Assembly: GCA_027296805.1 (NCBI GenBank)
Contig: JAPUIR010000354.1
Span: 1 to 5,952, forward strand
Direction of reading: 5' to 3'
DNA length: 5,952 nucleotides
From: Chloroflexota bacterium
GTDB lineage: Bacteria > Chloroflexota > Dehalococcoidia > Bin125
Below the pieces are notes generated by a model. That model was not told the origin of the DNA and did no database searches. It saw nothing but the letters and a program-made list of their open reading frames with translations. Positions within the stretch are counted from its first letter, which is position 1. Each line of letters begins with the position of its first letter. This document shows positions 5,412 through 5,952 of the stretch, one piece after another. A program made the position numbers and the translations under genes.

Positions 5412-5952
5412 TCAGGAGAGGGCTTCGCCACGTTGGTCGAACTCGGCGCGCGCACGTTCCACAAGCGACGGGTCTTGCAGCAGTTCGCAAGCCGTGGCGC
5501 CGATCGCCTTGGCGCACAACAGAGCGTTGCCATGGCCCAAGTCGGTGATAGCAGCGGCCGCCATCTCGATCGAGTGACCAGGGATGGGCACTTCGGAGAT
5601 GGCGAAGGTCATCGCGAAGGAGGGGACGACCTGGCTGACGTTCCCAAAATCCGTCGAGCCACCTGCTCCGCGGGCATCCGCTTCGGGCTCGTCCAGGCGC
5701 AGGCCGTAGTGCGCGGCGTGGTCGCCGGTGGCCTTGGCCAGGGTGACGTTGGGGCGGACGTTCTCATACAGGGGGTAGAAGGGCTCAATCTCCACTGTGG
5801 CGCCCGTCATGGCGGCCGCACCTTGCGCGATGGAGGCGACTCGCTCCACGACCACGTCGTGCAGGTATTCCTTCTCGCGAGAGCGAAGCATGAAGTTAGC
5901 GGCGGCGAAATCGGGCACGACGTTGGGCGCGCCGCCACCATCGGAGATGATG
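5412..5952 (-). CDS. M20-family amidohydrolase / metallopeptidase, C-terminal part
   Basis: The last 179 residues are present; the 5' end lies beyond the right edge. The visible frame opens IISDGGGAPNVVPDFAAANF, which matches the conserved start of the dimerisation (lid) domain of AbgB/YxeP-type M20 hydrolases (typically IITDGG-APN-VP). A helix with repeated basic and acidic residues follows, then re-entry into the catalytic domain with GGSTDFGNVSQVVPSF and, further on, IPGHS. The His of this last motif is expected to be a zinc ligand. Family members cleave N-acyl or peptide-like amides, such as p-aminobenzoyl-glutamate or N-acyl amino acids, usually in the cytoplasm. The other metal ligands and the catalytic Glu are outside the window. 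A GTG at 5918 is internal and not a start, because the conserved sequence continues upstream of it. Stop TGA lies 62 bp before the molybdoenzyme start, same strand. Family call strong; substrate unknown. Confidence 0.88.
   Translation of the reverse strand, partial: IISDGGGAPNVVPDFAAANFMLRSREKEYLHDVVVERVASIAQGAAAMTGATVEIEPFYPLYENVRPNVTLAKATGDHAAHYGLRLDEPEADARGAGGSTDFGNVSQVVPSFAMTFAISEVPIPGHSIEMAAAAITDLGHGNALLCAKAIGATACELLQDPSLVERARAEFDQRGEALS

Noticed and set aside
5336..5533. A possible small minus-strand gene between the M20 and molybdoenzyme genes
   Set aside because: It overlaps the conserved C-terminus of the M20 protein in a different frame, and its sequence is Arg/Ser/Pro-rich without similarity to anything I recognise.

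Overview
This is a GC-rich window (by eye about two thirds G+C) from a bacterial genome. It holds five protein-coding genes and almost no non-coding DNA; the longest gap is 156 bp. Coding density, G/C-rich third positions, good Shine-Dalgarno (SD) sequences and one GTG start fit a high-GC bacterium. The mix of a thiolase, a molybdenum hydroxylase large subunit, a luciferase-like oxidoreductase, a membrane sulfite-oxidase-type protein and an M20 amidohydrolase resembles catabolic gene neighbourhoods in uncultivated Chloroflexota (SAR202-like) or some Actinobacteria and Proteobacteria. That taxonomic guess is inference from gene content only.

Layout, left to right. (1) The first 63 codons of a thiolase / lipid-transfer-protein-type acyl-CoA enzyme, reading leftward out of the window. 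(2) A 156-bp divergent intergenic region with SD sequences for both flanking genes and a perfect 14-bp palindrome, AACCGA-GG-TCGGTT, the best operator candidate in the window. (3) On the + strand, a complete 764-residue xanthine-dehydrogenase-family molybdopterin-binding subunit, with no iron-sulfur or FAD subunit gene beside it. (4) Converging on it with a 9-bp gap, a minus-strand array read in the order M20 amidohydrolase (5'-truncated by the window edge), then a five-TM sulfite-oxidase-family molybdoenzyme with an internal twin-arginine motif, then an LLM (luciferase-like) flavin-dependent oxidoreductase. The gaps are 62 and 51 bp, so co-transcription is plausible.

How the genes might work together: hydroxylation of a (hetero)aromatic or similar substrate by the Mo hydroxylase, flavin-dependent oxidation by the LLM protein, amide or N-acyl cleavage by the M20 enzyme, and thiolytic processing of acyl-CoA by the thiolase would make a plausible degradation module for recalcitrant organic matter. 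No substrate can be read from the sequence.

I see no mobile element, CRISPR array, RNA gene or clearly undescribed system. The points most worth a second look are the internal Tat motif in the polytopic molybdoenzyme, the palindromic operator candidate, and a hairpin that would bury the ribosome binding site of the LLM gene.
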